Notes: generated from the sequence alone by a model not told the origin. Positions 8,816-18,340 are shown, numbered from the stretch's first letter. The stretch is DNA of 64,000 nucleotides from JAUILA01 sp964563925 (GCA_964563925.1 CAZLZD010000004.1:1-64000); one strand, 5' to 3'. Numbers and translations: made by a program.

Positions 8816-9766
8816 ATGAACGCCATTAAACAAACCGATTTTCAATTCCCGCTTCAGGATAATTTCTACCGGGGAAAAGTCCGGGATGTGTATTACTTCG
8901 GTGACCTGATGGCACTGGTGGCTTCAGACCGCATCTCTGCTTTCGATGTGATCCTGCCCGAGGCTATCCCTTATAAAGGACAGGTACTTAACCAGATCGC
9001 GGCCCGCAACCTGGAGGCAACCAGGGACATCTGCCCCAACTGGCTCATTGAGTCACCCGACCCCAATGTAGCCATTGGTTATAAATGCGATCCCTTCCCG
9101 GTGGAGATGGTCATCCGTGGCTACCTTGCCGGGCATGCATGGCGGGAATACAGGGATGGTAAACGGACGTTGTGCGGAGTTTCCCTCCCGGAAGGACTGA
9201 AGGAGAATGACCGGTTACCGGCTCCGATAATCACCCCGACCACCAAAGCCATGGAGGGACATGATGAGGACATCAGCCGGGAAGAAATTATTGACCAGGG
9301 AATCGTTCCGGAAAAAGAATACAGCCTGCTGGAAGACTATACCCGGGCACTGTTTGACCGTGGCACGGATCTGGCCTTTGAAAGAGGACTGATCCTGGTA
9401 GATACCAAGTATGAATTTGGCAAATATAAGGGCGAGATCCGGCTGATTGATGAAGTACATACACCCGATTCGTCCCGTTATTTTTATGAGTCCGGATACC
9501 AGCAGCGCCAGGAAAGGGGTGAAAGTCAGAAACAGCTCAGCAAGGAATTCGTAAGGCAGTGGCTGATAAGCGAGGGCTTCCAGGGGCGGGACGGCCAGGC
9601 CGTTCCGAAAATGACCCCCGACGTTGTAAATTCCATTTCTGAGAGGTATCTTGAACTGTACGAGCAGTTTACCGGGGCCCGGCTTGAAAAGCAATCGTAT
9701 GATGAGGCCCTGCTTCGAATAGAATCAAACATCAACCAAACCATATCGCGGCTTCGCGGTTATTAA
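8816..9766 (+). CDS. purC: Phosphoribosylaminoimidazole-succinocarboxamide synthase
   Basis: A 316-residue SAICAR synthase, the ATP-dependent step of purine synthesis that joins aspartate to CAIR. Family motifs are all present: 'YRGKVRDVYYFG', 'ASDRISAFDVILPEAIPYKG', 'EMVIRGYLAGHAWREY', 'LILVDTKYEFG' and 'IDEVHTPDSSRYF'. The length fits the longer bacterial form with a C-terminal extension seen in Bacteroidota. It is followed after 14 bases by a STAS protein with no clear link to purines. Confidence 0.96.
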   Translation: MNAIKQTDFQFPLQDNFYRGKVRDVYYFGDLMALVASDRISAFDVILPEAIPYKGQVLNQIAARNLEATRDICPNWLIESPDPNVAIGYKCDPFPVEMVIRGYLAGHAWREYRDGKRTLCGVSLPEGLKENDRLPAPIITPTTKAMEGHDEDISREEIIDQGIVPEKEYSLLEDYTRALFDRGTDLAFERGLILVDTKYEFGKYKGEIRLIDEVHTPDSSRYFYESGYQQRQERGESQKQLSKEFVRQWLISEGFQGRDGQAVPKMTPDVVNSISERYLELYEQFTGARLEKQSYDEALLRIESNINQTISRLRGY

Positions 9767-9780
9767 TACAATCTGATATC

Positions 9781-10167
9781 ATGAAATTCACCATAGACAA
9801 AAAAGAAAAATATACCATTTTCAAACTTCATGAAGAGAAGCTGGATTCCAGTGTAGCCCCTCAATTAAAATCAGAACTGATTACCCTGCATGCAGAAGGG
9901 GTCAAGAACATTATTCTGGACCTGGCGGAGGTTAAATATACCGACTCTTCCGGCCTGAGTGCCTTGCTTACCGGTAACCGGGTAGTGAGTGAAAATGATG
10001 GGATATTCATCCTTTCCAAACTCTCCGACCATACCATGAAACTGGTAAAGATCAGCCAGCTTGACAGTGTATTCAACATTCTCCCAACGGTCGAGGAAGC
10101 CGTGGATGCGGTGTTCATGTATGAGATCGAAAATGAGTTAAAAGAAAGCGAAGAAGAGGAGGATTAG
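9781..10167 (+). CDS. STAS-domain anti-anti-sigma factor-like protein
   Basis: A 128-residue single STAS domain of the SpoIIAA/RsbV type. The conserved phosphorylation loop is 'KYTDSSGLSALLTGNR' (serines near residues 57-58). The extreme C-terminus is a run of acidic residues. Such proteins are switched by phosphorylation by an anti-sigma kinase; no kinase or sigma factor gene is nearby. It lies between purC and the RNase Z gene with short gaps, so all three may share a transcript. Confidence 0.85.
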   Translation: MKFTIDKKEKYTIFKLHEEKLDSSVAPQLKSELITLHAEGVKNIILDLAEVKYTDSSGLSALLTGNRVVSENDGIFILSKLSDHTMKLVKISQLDSVFNILPTVEEAVDAVFMYEIENELKESEEEED

Positions 10168-10175
10168 CCAATAAC

Positions 10176-11096
10176 TTGTCGTTCTGTGTCAAAATATTAG
10201 GATCTAACTCCGCAACTCCGGCGTACGGGCGACATCATACTTCCCAATTCGTATCGATAGCACAGCGTTACTTCCTGGTGGATTGCGGGGAAGGCACGCA
10301 AATCCAGCTGCAGCGGTTTCGCTGTCACAGCTCGCGTATTCAGCACATTTTCATCAGCCATCTTCACGGTGACCATTACCTGGGCCTGATGGGCCTGCTG
10401 TTTACCTTTCACCTGATGGGAAGAAAAAAGGTGCTCCATCTGCATGGGCAAAAAGGACTGCAGGAAATCATAACCCTTCAGCTTAAATATTCGGATACCC
10501 GGCTTAATTATACCATCAAGTTTCATCAGCTTGATCCTTCTGAACCACGCCTGATATTTGAAGATGACCTGGTGGAGGTAACCAGCTTTCCGCTCAACCA
10601 CCGCATCCCCTGCTGCGGGTTTCTGTTCAGGGAGAAGCCAAAGCCTTACCGGATTAACAAGGAAAAGCTTCCGCCGGGCATGAATTACAGTGCCATCCAG
10701 GCGCTCAAGCGGGGTGAGGATGTGTACGATGAAGGCGGCAGGCTCTTATACGCCGCGAGTGATCTTACCCTGCCTCCCAGGCATCGCCGCTCATATGCCT
10801 ACCTGAGCGATACCACCTACCAGGAGAACCTCCTTCCCCTGGTGGAAGGGGTGGATCTTCTCTATCATGAGGCTACTTTCCTTGATGCAAAGGAAGAATG
10901 GGCTGAAAAAACCTATCACAGCACGACCCGGCAGGCCGGAAGGTTTGCCACCAAGGCCTCCGTCGGAAAACTGCTCATTGGTCATTTTTCAGCAAGGTAC
11001 AAAGACCTGACTCCCTTCCTGGAAGAGGCCCGTGATGAGTTTCCGGAATCATACCTGGCCATTGAAGGCGAAACCCATGAAATCGCTGAAAAATGA
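10176..11096 (+). CDS. rnz: Ribonuclease Z
   Basis: A 306-residue metallo-beta-lactamase fold endonuclease that trims tRNA 3' ends. The zinc motif HLHGDH is at residues 62-67, with 'LGSNSATPAYGRHHTSQ' at the N-terminus, 'DCGEGTQIQLQRF' at 36-48, 'AYLSDTTY' and 'LYHEATF' near 205-235, and 'LLIGHFSARY' toward the end. The only start that fits the family N-terminus is TTG at 10176; a GGAGG lies 13 bases upstream within the preceding gene. The stop overlaps the next start by 4 bases (ATGA). Confidence 0.93.
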   Translation: MSFCVKILGSNSATPAYGRHHTSQFVSIAQRYFLVDCGEGTQIQLQRFRCHSSRIQHIFISHLHGDHYLGLMGLLFTFHLMGRKKVLHLHGQKGLQEIITLQLKYSDTRLNYTIKFHQLDPSEPRLIFEDDLVEVTSFPLNHRIPCCGFLFREKPKPYRINKEKLPPGMNYSAIQALKRGEDVYDEGGRLLYAASDLTLPPRHRRSYAYLSDTTYQENLLPLVEGVDLLYHEATFLDAKEEWAEKTYHSTTRQAGRFATKASVGKLLIGHFSARYKDLTPFLEEARDEFPESYLAIEGETHEIAEK

Positions 11097-11896
11097 AAGG
11101 GGTCACGGGAAAACGCAACTTTTTGTTTATTGTCCTGAGCGGGATTTTCCTGACCAATGCCCTGGTCGCCGAAATGGTGGGGCAAAAAATATTCTCCCTT
11201 GAACAAACCTTCGGTTTCGCACCGGCCCAAATACCATTGTTCAATGATTTTGTCCTTGACTTTAACCTCACCGCCGGTGTGGTCCTGTGGCCGGTTGTGT
11301 TCATCACCACCGACATCATCAACGAATACTTTGGAAAAAAAGGCGTAAAACGGATCACCTACCTGACCGTGATATTTATTATCTATGCCTTTCTGATTAT
11401 TAATGTGGTGACCTGGCTCTCTCCGGCAGCATTCTGGCTCGATGTCAATGCAACCGGTCCGGAGGGCGAACCCTTTGACATTAACTTTGCCTTTAACAAG
11501 GTATTCCTGCAGGCTGCCGGCATCATTATAGGTTCACTGGTTGCCTTCCTTATTGGTCAGCTCCTCGATGTATTCGTATTTCACAAATTACGCTACCTGA
11601 CGGGTAACCGGATGCTTTGGCTGAGGGCGACCGGCTCTACCCTCGTCTCCCAGCTCATCGACAGTTTCGTTGTGCTGTTCATAGCCTTTTATTTTCTTGC
11701 CCCGGAGAATTCCCGGTGGTCTGCCGCACAGGTTTTTTCAGTAGGATCCATCAACTACATCTACAAATTCGCCATTGCGGTGATCCTGACGCCACTCCTG
11801 TATATTGCCCATGCCATCATTGACAATTACCTGGGCAAAGAACAGGCAAATGCGATGATCGAAAAGGCAGCAGAAGAAAGCAGGGATCTCATCTGA
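11093..11896 (+). CDS. yhhQ: Queuosine-precursor transporter (VUT/YhhQ family)
   Basis: A 267-residue membrane protein with about six hydrophobic segments, belonging to the vitamin-uptake-like family COG1738. Family landmarks are 'ITTDIINEYFGKKGVK', 'FLIGQLLDVFVFHKLR' and 'GSTLVSQLIDSFVVLFIAF'. E. coli YhhQ imports the queuosine precursors preQ0 and preQ1. Translation is coupled to rnz by a 4-base overlap; both then concern tRNA maturation, an attractive but unproven pairing. A PTPS/QueD homologue is also in this window at 60108. Confidence 0.87.
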   Translation: MKGVTGKRNFLFIVLSGIFLTNALVAEMVGQKIFSLEQTFGFAPAQIPLFNDFVLDFNLTAGVVLWPVVFITTDIINEYFGKKGVKRITYLTVIFIIYAFLIINVVTWLSPAAFWLDVNATGPEGEPFDINFAFNKVFLQAAGIIIGSLVAFLIGQLLDVFVFHKLRYLTGNRMLWLRATGSTLVSQLIDSFVVLFIAFYFLAPENSRWSAAQVFSVGSINYIYKFAIAVILTPLLYIAHAIIDNYLGKEQANAMIEKAAEESRDLI

Positions 11897-11967
11897 ACCG
11901 GCTGTAAAAAAATTCTTTCGTTTCCACAATTTCCGGGGTATCTTTTCATACACTTTATCTAACACCT

Positions 11968-14400
11968 ATGAAAAAATTATACGTGCTTTTCCTGGCCTTG
12001 TACATTGCCAGTCCCGGCCTCAGTCAGACCGGTGACGGATACAAAGTGCCCCCTGAACCGATTGCCGACCTGGTCAATGCCCCTCAGACACCATCCGTGT
12101 CAGTTAATACCCAGGGTGACTGGATGGTCCTGCTCGAGAATCCGGGATATGTATCGGTGAGTGAGCTTGCCGCTCCTGAATTGAGGCTGGCCGGACTGCG
12201 GATAAACCCGGCCAATAATGGCTCTTCCCGGGGCTACAGCTATTCCGGACTGCGGGCAAAAAACCTCCAGTCGGGAGAAGAGATTGCCATCAGCGGATTG
12301 CCCGAGCCGCTGATGATGCAGAATGTGCAATGGTCTGCCGACGGTAAATTCGTGGCTTTCACACAGCATGGAGAAACAGGCATCACCCTTTGGGTAGCCG
12401 ACCTGGAAAATGGTACGGCAAAGCAGCTCAGTGACCTTATGATCAATGACGCCATAGGAGCTCCTTTTGACTGGCTGAATGATGGCACACTGCTGGTAAA
12501 GGCCATCCCGCCCGGCCGCGGGGAAGCCCCTGTCCGCAATACTACTCCGTCCGGGCCTGTCATCCAGGAAACTTCCGGTTCCAGTGCCCCGGTGCGTACC
12601 TATCAGGACCTGCTTAGTGATCAGCATGACGAAGCCCTGTTTTCCTACTATGCCGCCTCCCAGCTGTATAAAGTAAATGCCCAATCCGGTGAATACACTA
12701 CCTATGGCAAGCCGGGAATCATCACGAGCGTTTCTGTTTCACCCGATGGAAACTATACCATGGTGGAATATATCCGCGAACCATTCTCCTACATCGTACC
12801 CTACTATCGCTTTCCTTTTGATGTGAACATCCTGGACACCTCTGGAAATCTGGTATCTACGGTGGCCCGCATCCCGTTGTCTGAAGATATCCCCAAGGGA
12901 TTTGATGCCACCCGCGAAGGCCCGAGATCCTTTTCCTGGCGTTCCGATGCCCCTGCCACACTTTACTGGATCGAAGCGCTCGATGGAGGGGATCCGGCAC
13001 AAGAAGCAGCCTTCCGGGATCAGCTGTTCTACCTGAATGCCCCGTTCACCGGCGAGAAACAACCCGACATCAAAACGCCGTTGCGTATGCGTTACGTGCA
13101 GTGGGGCGGCGAAGACCTCGCGCTGGCCCATTCACGACGCTGGAGTGACCGGCTGGTGGAAGTGCACCGTTTTAAGCCGGGGAACCCGGAAAGCAGGCAA
13201 CCGGTATTCTCGTACTCAAGCGAGGACAGCTATAATGATCCCGGTAACTTTGAAATGACCCGCAATGACTATGGGAAATACGTCCTTCTCAGGGACCGAA
13301 ACCAGTTGTTCCTGAGCGGACAGGGTGCATCCCCGGAGGGGGACCGCCCGTTTCTTCGGACCTGGGACATGAAAACAGGGAAGACCGAAGAACTCTGGCG
13401 GTCTGAAGCACCCTATTATGAATATGTCGTGCAGGTTACAGACCCCAAAAGCATGAAAGTCCTGACCCGCAAGGAGTCGAAAGAGATGCCCCCAAATTAT
13501 TTTATGCGCTCGGTACGGAAAAATGAGTCGAGCCAGCTCACCGATTTCGCAAATCCGTACGCCGCACTGGAAGGAATTGAAAAAGAGGTGATCCGGTATG
13601 AGCGGGCAGACGGTGTCGCACTCACGGGGAACCTGTACCTGCCCAAAGGTTACAATCCCGAAACGGACGGGCCGCTGCCGGTATTAATGTGGGCCTATCC
13701 GGATGAGTTTAAAAGTGCTGAGGCGGCCAGCCAGGTAAAAGGTTCACCCTACCGCTTTATACGACTTTACTGGGGGTCTCCCCTCTACTGGCTTACCCGT
13801 GGGTATGCCATCCTGGACGACCCGGGTATGCCGGTGGTGGGTGAAGGCGATAAGGAACCCAATGACTCGTTCCGTAAACAGCTGGTGATGAATGCCCAGG
13901 CGGCCATCGACAAGCTGGCCGATATGGGCGTGGGAGACCCTGACCGCGTAGCTATTGGCGGGCATTCCTACGGTGCATTCATGACAGCCAACCTGCTGGC
14001 CCATTCCGATTTGTTTGCAGCCGGAATTGCCCGGAGCGGAGCCTATAACCGGACGCTTACACCCTTTGGATTCCAGTCGGAAGAACGAACCTACTGGGAG
14101 GCACCCGAGGTTTACTATACCATGTCGCCATTTATGCATGCCGATAAAATCAATGAACCCATACTCATGATCCATGGTATGGCCGATAATAATTCCGGAA
14201 CCTTCCCTATCCAGAGTGAACGGATGTTTGCGGCGATTAAGGGACTGGGCGGACAGGCTCGGCTCGTCATGCTGCCCTACGAATCACATGGGTACAGGGC
14301 CCGTGAATCTATTTTACATACGCTTTGGGAAATGGACCAATTGCTCGAAACCTATGTAAAAAACAGAAAGCCGCAGGATATGAAGGTGGAAAGCAAATAA
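11968..14400 (+). CDS. S9-family serine peptidase (glutamyl-endopeptidase-like prolyl oligopeptidase)
   Basis: An 810-residue secreted peptidase with signal peptide (LYVLFLALYIASPGLSQ). The N-terminal two thirds form a beta-propeller. The C-terminal alpha/beta-hydrolase domain holds the triad Ser667 in 'GGHSYGAF', Asp740 in 'HGMADNNSG' and His774 in 'ESHGYR'. The subtype with 'YWEAPEVYYTMSPFMHADKI' resembles the plant chloroplast glutamyl endopeptidase group, common in Bacteroidota. It probably trims peptides in the periplasm. A strong terminator follows, lying inside the end of the opposing lgt gene. Confidence 0.92.
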   Translation: MKKLYVLFLALYIASPGLSQTGDGYKVPPEPIADLVNAPQTPSVSVNTQGDWMVLLENPGYVSVSELAAPELRLAGLRINPANNGSSRGYSYSGLRAKNLQSGEEIAISGLPEPLMMQNVQWSADGKFVAFTQHGETGITLWVADLENGTAKQLSDLMINDAIGAPFDWLNDGTLLVKAIPPGRGEAPVRNTTPSGPVIQETSGSSAPVRTYQDLLSDQHDEALFSYYAASQLYKVNAQSGEYTTYGKPGIITSVSVSPDGNYTMVEYIREPFSYIVPYYRFPFDVNILDTSGNLVSTVARIPLSEDIPKGFDATREGPRSFSWRSDAPATLYWIEALDGGDPAQEAAFRDQLFYLNAPFTGEKQPDIKTPLRMRYVQWGGEDLALAHSRRWSDRLVEVHRFKPGNPESRQPVFSYSSEDSYNDPGNFEMTRNDYGKYVLLRDRNQLFLSGQGASPEGDRPFLRTWDMKTGKTEELWRSEAPYYEYVVQVTDPKSMKVLTRKESKEMPPNYFMRSVRKNESSQLTDFANPYAALEGIEKEVIRYERADGVALTGNLYLPKGYNPETDGPLPVLMWAYPDEFKSAEAASQVKGSPYRFIRLYWGSPLYWLTRGYAILDDPGMPVVGEGDKEPNDSFRKQLVMNAQAAIDKLADMGVGDPDRVAIGGHSYGAFMTANLLAHSDLFAAGIARSGAYNRTLTPFGFQSEERTYWEAPEVYYTMSPFMHADKINEPILMIHGMADNNSGTFPIQSERMFAAIKGLGGQARLVMLPYESHGYRARESILHTLWEMDQLLETYVKNRKPQDMKVESK

Positions 14401-14416
14401 CCAGGAGAGATCCTGA

Positions 14417-15247
14417 CTACCGGGCCCGGGGATCGTCTCTCCGGGCCTTTTTTAGATACATGAAAATCAGTCCGAAAATAATGAAGGGAATGCTGAGCAG
14501 CTGCCCCATATTCAACAGCATGCCGGCCTCGAAATCGGCCTGGTCTGCCTTTACAAACTCAATAAAGAACCTGGCTGTAAATAATAATGCGAAAAACAGC
14601 CCGAACAGAAACCCGGGTTTTCTCCTTGACATACGGTCGGTCAGGGTAAGGATCACGAAGATACCCAGGTAGGCCAGCGCCTCGTACAGCTGCCCCGGAT
14701 GCCTGGGAATAGTATCCACGTAGGTAAATACAAACGCCCAGGGCACCTCGGCAGGCTTTCCGATAATTTCAGAATTCATCAGGTTGCCAAGGCGTATACA
14801 GGTTCCGGCCAGGGCCCCCACAATAGCCAGCCGGTCATACAGCCATAAGGCATCCACCTTGTGCCGGCGGGAAAACAGCCAGATCGCTATGGCCACTCCA
14901 AGAATTCCCCCGTGACTGGCCAGGCCCCTGAATCCCGTAAACTGAAAGTCTGGCGAAAACTTGACCGGCAGGATTATCTCCAAAAGATGATCGGAATAAT
15001 AGTCCCAGTCGTAAAAGAAACAATGGGCAAGGCGCGCCCCGATGACCGTTGCCAGTACCACGTAGATGGTTAACTTATCCAGCTTTTCAGGAGGCAGACC
15101 GCGGCGGCTGAAGTCCTTCTTCAGCAGCACATAACTGAGTACGAATCCCAGGGCAAAAAGAAGGGAGTACCAGCGAAGCTCAAATCCGGCAATGGTGAAA
15201 ATAACCGGGTCAGGTGCCCAAATGATATAGTCGAGTAACAGAGGCAA
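14417..15247 (-). CDS. lgt: Prolipoprotein diacylglyceryl transferase
   Basis: A 276-residue membrane enzyme that transfers diacylglycerol from phosphatidylglycerol to the lipobox cysteine of prolipoproteins. Seven hydrophobic segments are apparent. The signature 'RLGNLMNSEIIGKP' is near residues 152-165, 'GARLAHCFFYDWDYY' near 71-85, and 'HPGQLYEALAYLGIF' near 183-197. The many lipoprotein signals in this window are its substrates. The last residues (KKARRDDPRAR) are encoded by the terminator hairpin of the convergent peptidase gene. It follows hutH by 14 bases and is probably co-transcribed with it. Confidence 0.95.
   Translation of the reverse strand: MPLLLDYIIWAPDPVIFTIAGFELRWYSLLFALGFVLSYVLLKKDFSRRGLPPEKLDKLTIYVVLATVIGARLAHCFFYDWDYYSDHLLEIILPVKFSPDFQFTGFRGLASHGGILGVAIAIWLFSRRHKVDALWLYDRLAIVGALAGTCIRLGNLMNSEIIGKPAEVPWAFVFTYVDTIPRHPGQLYEALAYLGIFVILTLTDRMSRRKPGFLFGLFFALLFTARFFIEFVKADQADFEAGMLLNMGQLLSIPFIIFGLIFMYLKKARRDDPRAR
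14423..14453 (+). terminator. Intrinsic terminator of the S9 peptidase gene, inside lgt coding end
   Basis: GGCCCGGGGA (14423-14432) pairs with TCTCCGGGCC (14438-14447), 10 bp with one G-U, 5-base loop, followed by TTTTTT. The hairpin is also coding sequence for the last residues of the opposing lgt gene. Confidence 0.85.
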
Positions 15248-15261
15248 AACCGACGGGCAAT

Positions 15262-16800
15262 TTACCAGTTAATTTGATACTTCTCCGCTCTTTGTTCCAC
15301 AAAATCTGCCAGCTTACCTTCTGATATCAATCCGAACAGCACCTCCATGTCTTCACTGAAAACCCTGTCATTCTCCACATGGGTGACATGTTCTCGAATG
15401 TAGGCATGCACATCCTCCAGTATGGGGCTGCTTTTTCGGGGACGCCTGAAATCCATGGCCTGTGCGGCATAGAGCAATTCAATGGATAAAATATGCTCCA
15501 CGTTTCTGATCACTTCCCAGGCTTTCCGGCCGCTGATGGAGCCCATTGATACATGATCCTCCTGGCCCATTCCGGTTGGTACGCTATCCGCACTGGCCGG
15601 AAAACAGCGTGTTTTATTCTCCGTGACCAGTGCCGCAGCCGTATATTGGGGGATCATAAACCCTGAATTAACACCTGCTTTTTGGATGAGCATGGACGGT
15701 AGCCCGAATTTACCTTCAAGCAACAGGAAAGACCGTCGTTCAGATATATTCCCCAGCTCCGCCGCGGCTATGGTTCCGTAATCCAGTGGAATCGCAAGGG
15801 GCTGACCATGAAAATTTCCGCCGCTGATCGAGTCTCCATCGCCGAACAAAACCGGATTATCGGTCACCGAATTCAGTTCGATCTCCACCATCTTATGAAT
15901 ATGCTGCCACGCATTACGCGAGGCGCCGTGAACGGCCGGCATGCACCGAAAAGAGTAAGGATCCTGGACCCGATCGCAGAATTCATGCGATTTTAGAATC
16001 TCAGAGCCTTCAAGCAGGGCCGTCAATCGTGCCGCTACGTGCTGGTTGCCCGGGAATGGCCTTACTTCGTGCAGTCTTTTCCTGAATGGCCTGGCCGACC
16101 CCTGCAGTCCTTCCAGGGAAAGGGCCCCGATCACATCTGCCAGGTCAAGAAGTTCCCGGAATTTCTCTACAAACATAACCGAATACGCCACGATAAACTG
16201 CGTTCCGTTGATCAGGCCGAGGCCCTCCTTCGGGCCAAGTTCAAGTGGTTCCATCCCAAGCTCATCAAGCACCTCCCCTGCTTTTCGCACATCCCCGTTA
16301 TAGCGCACCAGGCCCAGCCCGATCAGGGGAAGGCACAAATGGGCAAGAGGAGCGAGGTCACCCGAGGCCCCTACACTGCCTTTGACGGGGACCACCGGCA
16401 AAATATTCTCCTGTAAATGCCACAACAGGCGCTCCAGCGTTTGTAACTGAATGCCCGAATAGCCCTGGGCGAGTGCGTGGATCTTTGTGAGGAGCATGAG
16501 CCGAACTGCATTATCCGGTGCCGGCTCCCCGACCCCTACGCTGTGACTCTTAAGAAGGTTATACTGCAACTCGATTACATCTTCGGGGTCGATAATGGTG
16601 GTGCACAGCGGACCAAAACCGGTGTTGATTCCGTATACAGGTTCATTCCCTGCTGCCAGCTTTCTGGCCAGGTCGCTGCTCCGCCGTACCGCTTCCCTGG
16701 CAGGTTGGTCCAGCACTGGCGTAATCTTCCCTGAAATAATATCCATGGCGAGACGGGGTGTCAGGTGATCCGTCCCCAGGTTGAAAACAGTTTTCGTCAT
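15262..16800 (-). CDS. hutH: Histidine ammonia-lyase
   Basis: A 512-residue aromatic amino acid ammonia-lyase. The MIO-forming triad Ala145-Ser146-Gly147 lies in 'GSVGASGDLAPLAH', with the catalytic Tyr in 'YGINTGFGPL' (Tyr57) and 'NGTQFIVAYS' further on. The length and the HAL-like motifs point to deamination of histidine to urocanate; a tyrosine or phenylalanine lyase cannot be fully excluded because no other hut gene is adjacent. A perfect -7 box lies upstream. Confidence 0.9.
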   Translation of the reverse strand: MTKTVFNLGTDHLTPRLAMDIISGKITPVLDQPAREAVRRSSDLARKLAAGNEPVYGINTGFGPLCTTIIDPEDVIELQYNLLKSHSVGVGEPAPDNAVRLMLLTKIHALAQGYSGIQLQTLERLLWHLQENILPVVPVKGSVGASGDLAPLAHLCLPLIGLGLVRYNGDVRKAGEVLDELGMEPLELGPKEGLGLINGTQFIVAYSVMFVEKFRELLDLADVIGALSLEGLQGSARPFRKRLHEVRPFPGNQHVAARLTALLEGSEILKSHEFCDRVQDPYSFRCMPAVHGASRNAWQHIHKMVEIELNSVTDNPVLFGDGDSISGGNFHGQPLAIPLDYGTIAAAELGNISERRSFLLLEGKFGLPSMLIQKAGVNSGFMIPQYTAAALVTENKTRCFPASADSVPTGMGQEDHVSMGSISGRKAWEVIRNVEHILSIELLYAAQAMDFRRPRKSSPILEDVHAYIREHVTHVENDRVFSEDMEVLFGLISEGKLADFVEQRAEKYQINW

Positions 16801-16826
16801 GACAGATGGTTGGTTGTATGATGACG

Positions 16827-16834
16827 CAAAGATA
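16827..16834 (-). promoter_or_regulatory. Candidate -7 promoter box for hutH
   Basis: On the minus strand TATCTTTG matches TAnnTTTG exactly, 26 bases before the hutH start at 16800. No good -33 element is seen. Confidence 0.45.
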
Positions 16835-16862
16835 AACGAATCCCGAAGGAAGGAAGGCGTTT

Positions 16863-18305
16863 CTAAATTTTTCCCTGCCGCTGAAGTTCCTTCCTGCGGT
16901 CGGGTTCACAGGGGTAATTAAACAGGCACCGGTCCTTGATGGCATCTGCCACCTTACGGGGCACATATTTCTCCCAGCCGGATTCTCCTTTCTGAATCAT
17001 TTCCAGGACCTTGTCGGAAATAATATGCAGGTGATCACGGTTGGCCCGGTCAATATTGACAAGCTTGTCATTATCGATGAGGTACTGCAAGAGGCTGTGC
17101 TGATGGGTCGGTACCTCAAAATTATCCAGTGTGTATAACTCGTCACTGTCCTCTTTGTAGGCAGGATACACATACAGCTTCACATTATGACCGAACAGGG
17201 TGCCGAAAGCCTCCAGGGTCCCGCCGCGCAGGTCCGTGTAGTACTTGTCATCAAACACACGCTGGAGGTTATACACGCCAAGTATAATTCCGATTTTTCG
17301 TCCGCGGGTAAGCACCGACAGAAACTCCACAAGTTTATAATACCGGTGGTAATTGCTGATCATCACATTTTGCCCCAGTGAGCAGATGATGTCCACCCGG
17401 TTGAGGAAATCCTTTTCATCTATCTCACCGTCGGTGCGCAAATCACTCAGGGTAAGTTCGGTGAGTACGGTGATTTTGTCAGGATCGACATCCTTTTCGT
17501 TCTTGAACTGTTTTCTGGCGGCCAGCAGCATGTCGACATTCACGTGGGTAACCGGACGAAAGCGACCGCGCATGATCAGCACATTGCGCTTGTAGAGCGC
17601 CTCACTGGGTTGCAGGACTTCGCCGTCCGGGCCAAACATGGCTCCCTGGGTCAGTCCGTTTTTGACCAGCTTCAGACTCATCAACCGGTTGTCAATATGC
17701 GGATAATCCGGTCCGCTTAACTTGAACATATCCACCTCAATGCGTCCGGGAACGAGTCCGTCCAGTAATGAATTCAGGAATTCCTCTGGCTCGCTGATAA
17801 AAAAACATCCGAAGATCAGGTTAACCCCTACCACGCCAATGGCCTGTTGCTGCAGCACCGCATCATTATCGTGCATTTTAACATGGATAATGCACTCATT
17901 GTAGGGAGAATCCGGATGACACTGATAACGCATACCGATCCAGCCGTGTGCCTGGTTGGTACGGGTATAGTTCAATGCCTCCATGGTATTGGCAAAACAG
18001 AAAAACCGGGTGGTTTTCGCCCGGTCAGGAAGTCGCTCAATCAGCAGGTTATATTCATGATCCAGCATTTTTTTTAGCCGCGGACGGCAGACATACCTGT
18101 CCGCTACCCCATAAATGGCATCGCTGAAACTCATGTCGTACGCACTCATTGTTTTGGCAATCGTCCCCGAAGCCCCCCCAGCCTTGAAAAAATTCGCCGC
18201 CACATCCTGACCGGCACCAATCTCGGCAAACGAGCCATAGATATCATCTGCCAGGTTAACATGCAGGGCTTTTTCCTTGGTAGTAAGCTTTCTGTAATCT
18301 TCCAT
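16863..18305 (-). CDS. Conserved Bacteroidota protein of unknown function
   Basis: The 480-residue protein starts at 18305. This start is supported by GGAGG 8 bases upstream and by a perfect TAnnTTTG box at 18341-18348 that excludes the longer frame reaching 18422. It has no signal peptide and no membrane segment. Conserved-looking stretches are 'GSFAEIGAGQDVAANFF' and 'GGASGTIAKTMSAYDM' at about 20-55, 'FCFANTMEALNYTRTNQAHG' at about 110-130 and 'QQQAIGVVGVNLIFGCFF' at about 160-180. I recall close relatives across Bacteroidota that carry unreliable labels such as TonB-dependent receptor or nucleotidyltransferase; neither fits a soluble protein without such motifs. The function is unknown. 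Confidence 0.8.
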   Translation of the reverse strand: MEDYRKLTTKEKALHVNLADDIYGSFAEIGAGQDVAANFFKAGGASGTIAKTMSAYDMSFSDAIYGVADRYVCRPRLKKMLDHEYNLLIERLPDRAKTTRFFCFANTMEALNYTRTNQAHGWIGMRYQCHPDSPYNECIIHVKMHDNDAVLQQQAIGVVGVNLIFGCFFISEPEEFLNSLLDGLVPGRIEVDMFKLSGPDYPHIDNRLMSLKLVKNGLTQGAMFGPDGEVLQPSEALYKRNVLIMRGRFRPVTHVNVDMLLAARKQFKNEKDVDPDKITVLTELTLSDLRTDGEIDEKDFLNRVDIICSLGQNVMISNYHRYYKLVEFLSVLTRGRKIGIILGVYNLQRVFDDKYYTDLRGGTLEAFGTLFGHNVKLYVYPAYKEDSDELYTLDNFEVPTHQHSLLQYLIDNDKLVNIDRANRDHLHIISDKVLEMIQKGESGWEKYVPRKVADAIKDRCLFNYPCEPDRRKELQRQGKI

Positions 18306-18340
18306 AATTTCCTCCAGGAGGTATAACGCCGTCAGGCAGT

